Below are positions 62,828 to 64,000 of a DNA stretch of 64,000 bases, piece by piece; within the stretch, counting starts at the first letter, position 1; each line of letters starts with the position of its first letter. A program made the position numbers and the translations under genes. Source of the stretch: Stenotrophomonas cyclobalanopsidis (lineage in GTDB: Bacteria > Pseudomonadota > Gammaproteobacteria > Xanthomonadales > Xanthomonadaceae); assembly GCF_008710035.1 (NCBI RefSeq), contig NZ_VYKI01000012.1, forward strand, positions 13,330 to 77,329. The letters are read 5' to 3'. The notes below the pieces were generated by a model, which saw nothing but the letters and a program-made list of their open reading frames with translations, had not been told where the DNA came from and made no database searches.

Positions 62828-63916
62828 ATGAGGCCGGCCTGGTGGCAAACGCTGGTGAAATGGGTGTCCCGGCTGTGCGGCACGGACCCGGTGCGCCTGG
62901 CGACGGCACCGCGGCAGGCCGTGGCCGCCGCGGCCGCCGCAGCCGCCAGCCTGCAGGGCGAGGCGCTGCCGCCGGCGGAGGTCGCCGCGCACCTGCAACG
63001 TGGCCTGCATGCCCTGGCGCTGTACCCGCATCTGGCTGGCGAGCCGGCCGCACCCGGCCCATCGGCGCTGGCCGAGGCGGTGGATCGGGCCCTGCGGGAC
63101 CGTGACTGGGCGACCCGGCAGCTGCCGCGGCGGCCGCAGCTGTTGCCGCAGTTGATCCAGACGGTCAATGACGACGTTGCCTCGGCACGGGTGATGGCCG
63201 CGATCATCGGCCAGGACCCGGTGCTGACCGGCAACCTGCTGCGCATCGCCAACAGCCCGGCCTACAAGGTGCACGAACGGCCGGTGGACAGCCTGCAGCG
63301 GGCGGTGACGCTGGTCGGCACCGAAGGCGTGCGCCAGATCATCAGCGCCGTGCTGGTGCAGCCGGTGATGCAGGTGCAGTGCGAGGTATTCACGCAGTTC
63401 AGCGCGATCATCTGGGAGCACGCGCTGCTGGCCTCGCGCGCGGCGGCGGACCATGCGCGCACGGTCACCTTCGGCGATGCCTTCGCCGCGCAATGGCTCG
63501 GCCTGATGCAGGGACTTGGCGCAGCGCTGGTGATGCGCCAGCTGTTGCAGGAGGCGCAGATCCGGGGTGAGACCGTTGAGCCTGCGGTGGCCCTGGACCT
63601 GCTGGAGCGGTGGTCATTGCCGCTGGCCCAGCGTGTGGTCGCAGCGTGGGAGCTGCCCGAACAGGTGCATCAGGCGCTGGCCGCCGACGCCCAAGGGGCG
63701 CTGGCCGACAGCCTGCGCCTGGGCAGCGCGGCGGCGGCGGCCAGCCTGCTGTGTCGGCATGGCCACGGCACCCAGGCACGCATGCTGGCGCTGCTGGAGC
63801 AGCTGCCTTCGGCACCGGCGCACGCGCTGCGCGGCATCTGGCGGCGGCTGCATGGGCGCAACGTTGAGACCTTGGACGAGGCCTTGCACGATGCCCACAG
63901 CAAGGCTGGGACATGA
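62828..63916 (+). CDS. HDOD domain protein
   Basis: Protein of 362 residues. The HDOD domain (about 100-300; LPQLIQTVNDDVASARVMAAI, PVLTGNLLRIANSPAYK, SLQRAVTLVGTEGVRQII) is followed by a helical tail. HDOD proteins resemble degenerate HD phosphohydrolases, lack the catalytic His-Asp pair and act in c-di-GMP or stress signalling; here the HD pair appears absent (WEHALLASRAAADHA). The N-terminal ~90 residues are alanine-rich. Start MRPAWWQTLVKWVSR at 62828. Confidence 0.82.
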   Translation: MRPAWWQTLVKWVSRLCGTDPVRLATAPRQAVAAAAAAAASLQGEALPPAEVAAHLQRGLHALALYPHLAGEPAAPGPSALAEAVDRALRDRDWATRQLPRRPQLLPQLIQTVNDDVASARVMAAIIGQDPVLTGNLLRIANSPAYKVHERPVDSLQRAVTLVGTEGVRQIISAVLVQPVMQVQCEVFTQFSAIIWEHALLASRAAADHARTVTFGDAFAAQWLGLMQGLGAALVMRQLLQEAQIRGETVEPAVALDLLERWSLPLAQRVVAAWELPEQVHQALAADAQGALADSLRLGSAAAAASLLCRHGHGTQARMLALLEQLPSAPAHALRGIWRRLHGRNVETLDEALHDAHSKAGT

Positions 63917-63919
63917 GCG

Positions 63920-64000
63920 CTACAGCTGCGATTCCAGCGGCAGCCAGCCGATCACCCGCGACAGGATTCTCTGGCGCGGCGTGGACTCAGGCTCGGCGTC
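63920..64000 (-). CDS. 3' end of a minus-strand gene, possibly phospholipase D family (partial)
   Basis: The last 26 codons before a TAG at 63922-63920 read DAEPESTPRQRILSRVIGWL and end PLESQL. The gene continues beyond the window. The C-terminal form (basic residues, then xxLSxxxxWLPLE) resembles the tails of PLD-family cardiolipin synthase-like proteins in Xanthomonadaceae, but this is too short for certainty. It is convergent with the HDOD gene, 3 bases between stops. Confidence 0.45.
   Translation of the reverse strand, partial: DAEPESTPRQRILSRVIGWLPLESQL

Overview
The window looks like chromosome of a high-GC gammaproteobacterium of the family Xanthomonadaceae, most probably Stenotrophomonas (S. 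maltophilia complex). Three things point there: the gene content and order (lepA-lepB-DUF4845-rnc-era-recO after rpoE-rseA-mucD; nagZ-hpt-methylthioinosine phosphorylase; an eptA/PAP2/ArnT-like locus divergent from a two-component system), the protein sequences, and above all dozens of short palindromes that begin or end in GTAG/CTAC, which match the SMAG repeats known from S. maltophilia. No rRNA, tRNA, phage, insertion sequence or CRISPR was seen. The first ~65 bases hold two long C homopolymers that look like a sequence or assembly artefact.

Layout. 0.25-5.7 kb: a histone-H1-like tailed small protein with the large catalase KatE, a divergent PAS-AraC regulator, an amino acid permease, a six-unit SMAG array and a VOC/PhnB protein. 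5.7-13 kb: gcvP behind a tandem glycine riboswitch, a divergent Bcr/CflA-type MFS exporter, a small conserved protein and an M2 (ACE-like) peptidase lipoprotein. 13.3-19.7 kb: an envelope-modification locus, with eptA, a PAP2 phosphatase and an ArnT-like glycosyltransferase on the minus strand and a response regulator plus histidine kinase divergent from them. 19.9-27 kb: a VOC protein whose start looks frameshifted, a DUF819 membrane protein behind an intrinsic terminator, cstA-ybdD, and two pirins. 27.7-33.2 kb: a fatty-acid oxidation multienzyme, then rpoE-rseA-mucD with a good sigma-E promoter. A 59-residue cysteine-rich secreted peptide gene lies just after mucD. 33.6-39 kb: the lepA-lepB-DUF4845-rnc-era-recO run, tightly overlapped. 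39.5-48.4 kb: a receiver-Hpt protein, rlmD, CYTH, DsbA-like, nagZ-hpt-MTIP, cspA and a flavoprotein monooxygenase. 48.4-55.9 kb: the four-gene ligase-associated DNA repair operon (exonuclease, ligase, helicase, PdeM), divergent from an AidB-like acyl-CoA dehydrogenase. 56-64 kb: two alanine-rich lipoproteins, a thiolase, a subtilisin autotransporter, leucine dehydrogenase, an HDOD protein and the 3' end of a further gene.

The most unusual signal is non-coding. Five ~90-100 bp palindromes (about 13.2, 27.4, 39.1, 39.4 and 56.0 kb) share a conserved ~55-base core, while their outer arms and an inner stem differ between copies and stay base-paired, so pairing rather than sequence is conserved. 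At 13.0-13.3 and 39.0-39.5 kb they sit inside larger composites bounded by inverted copies of another small hairpin. I do not recognise a named family for them.
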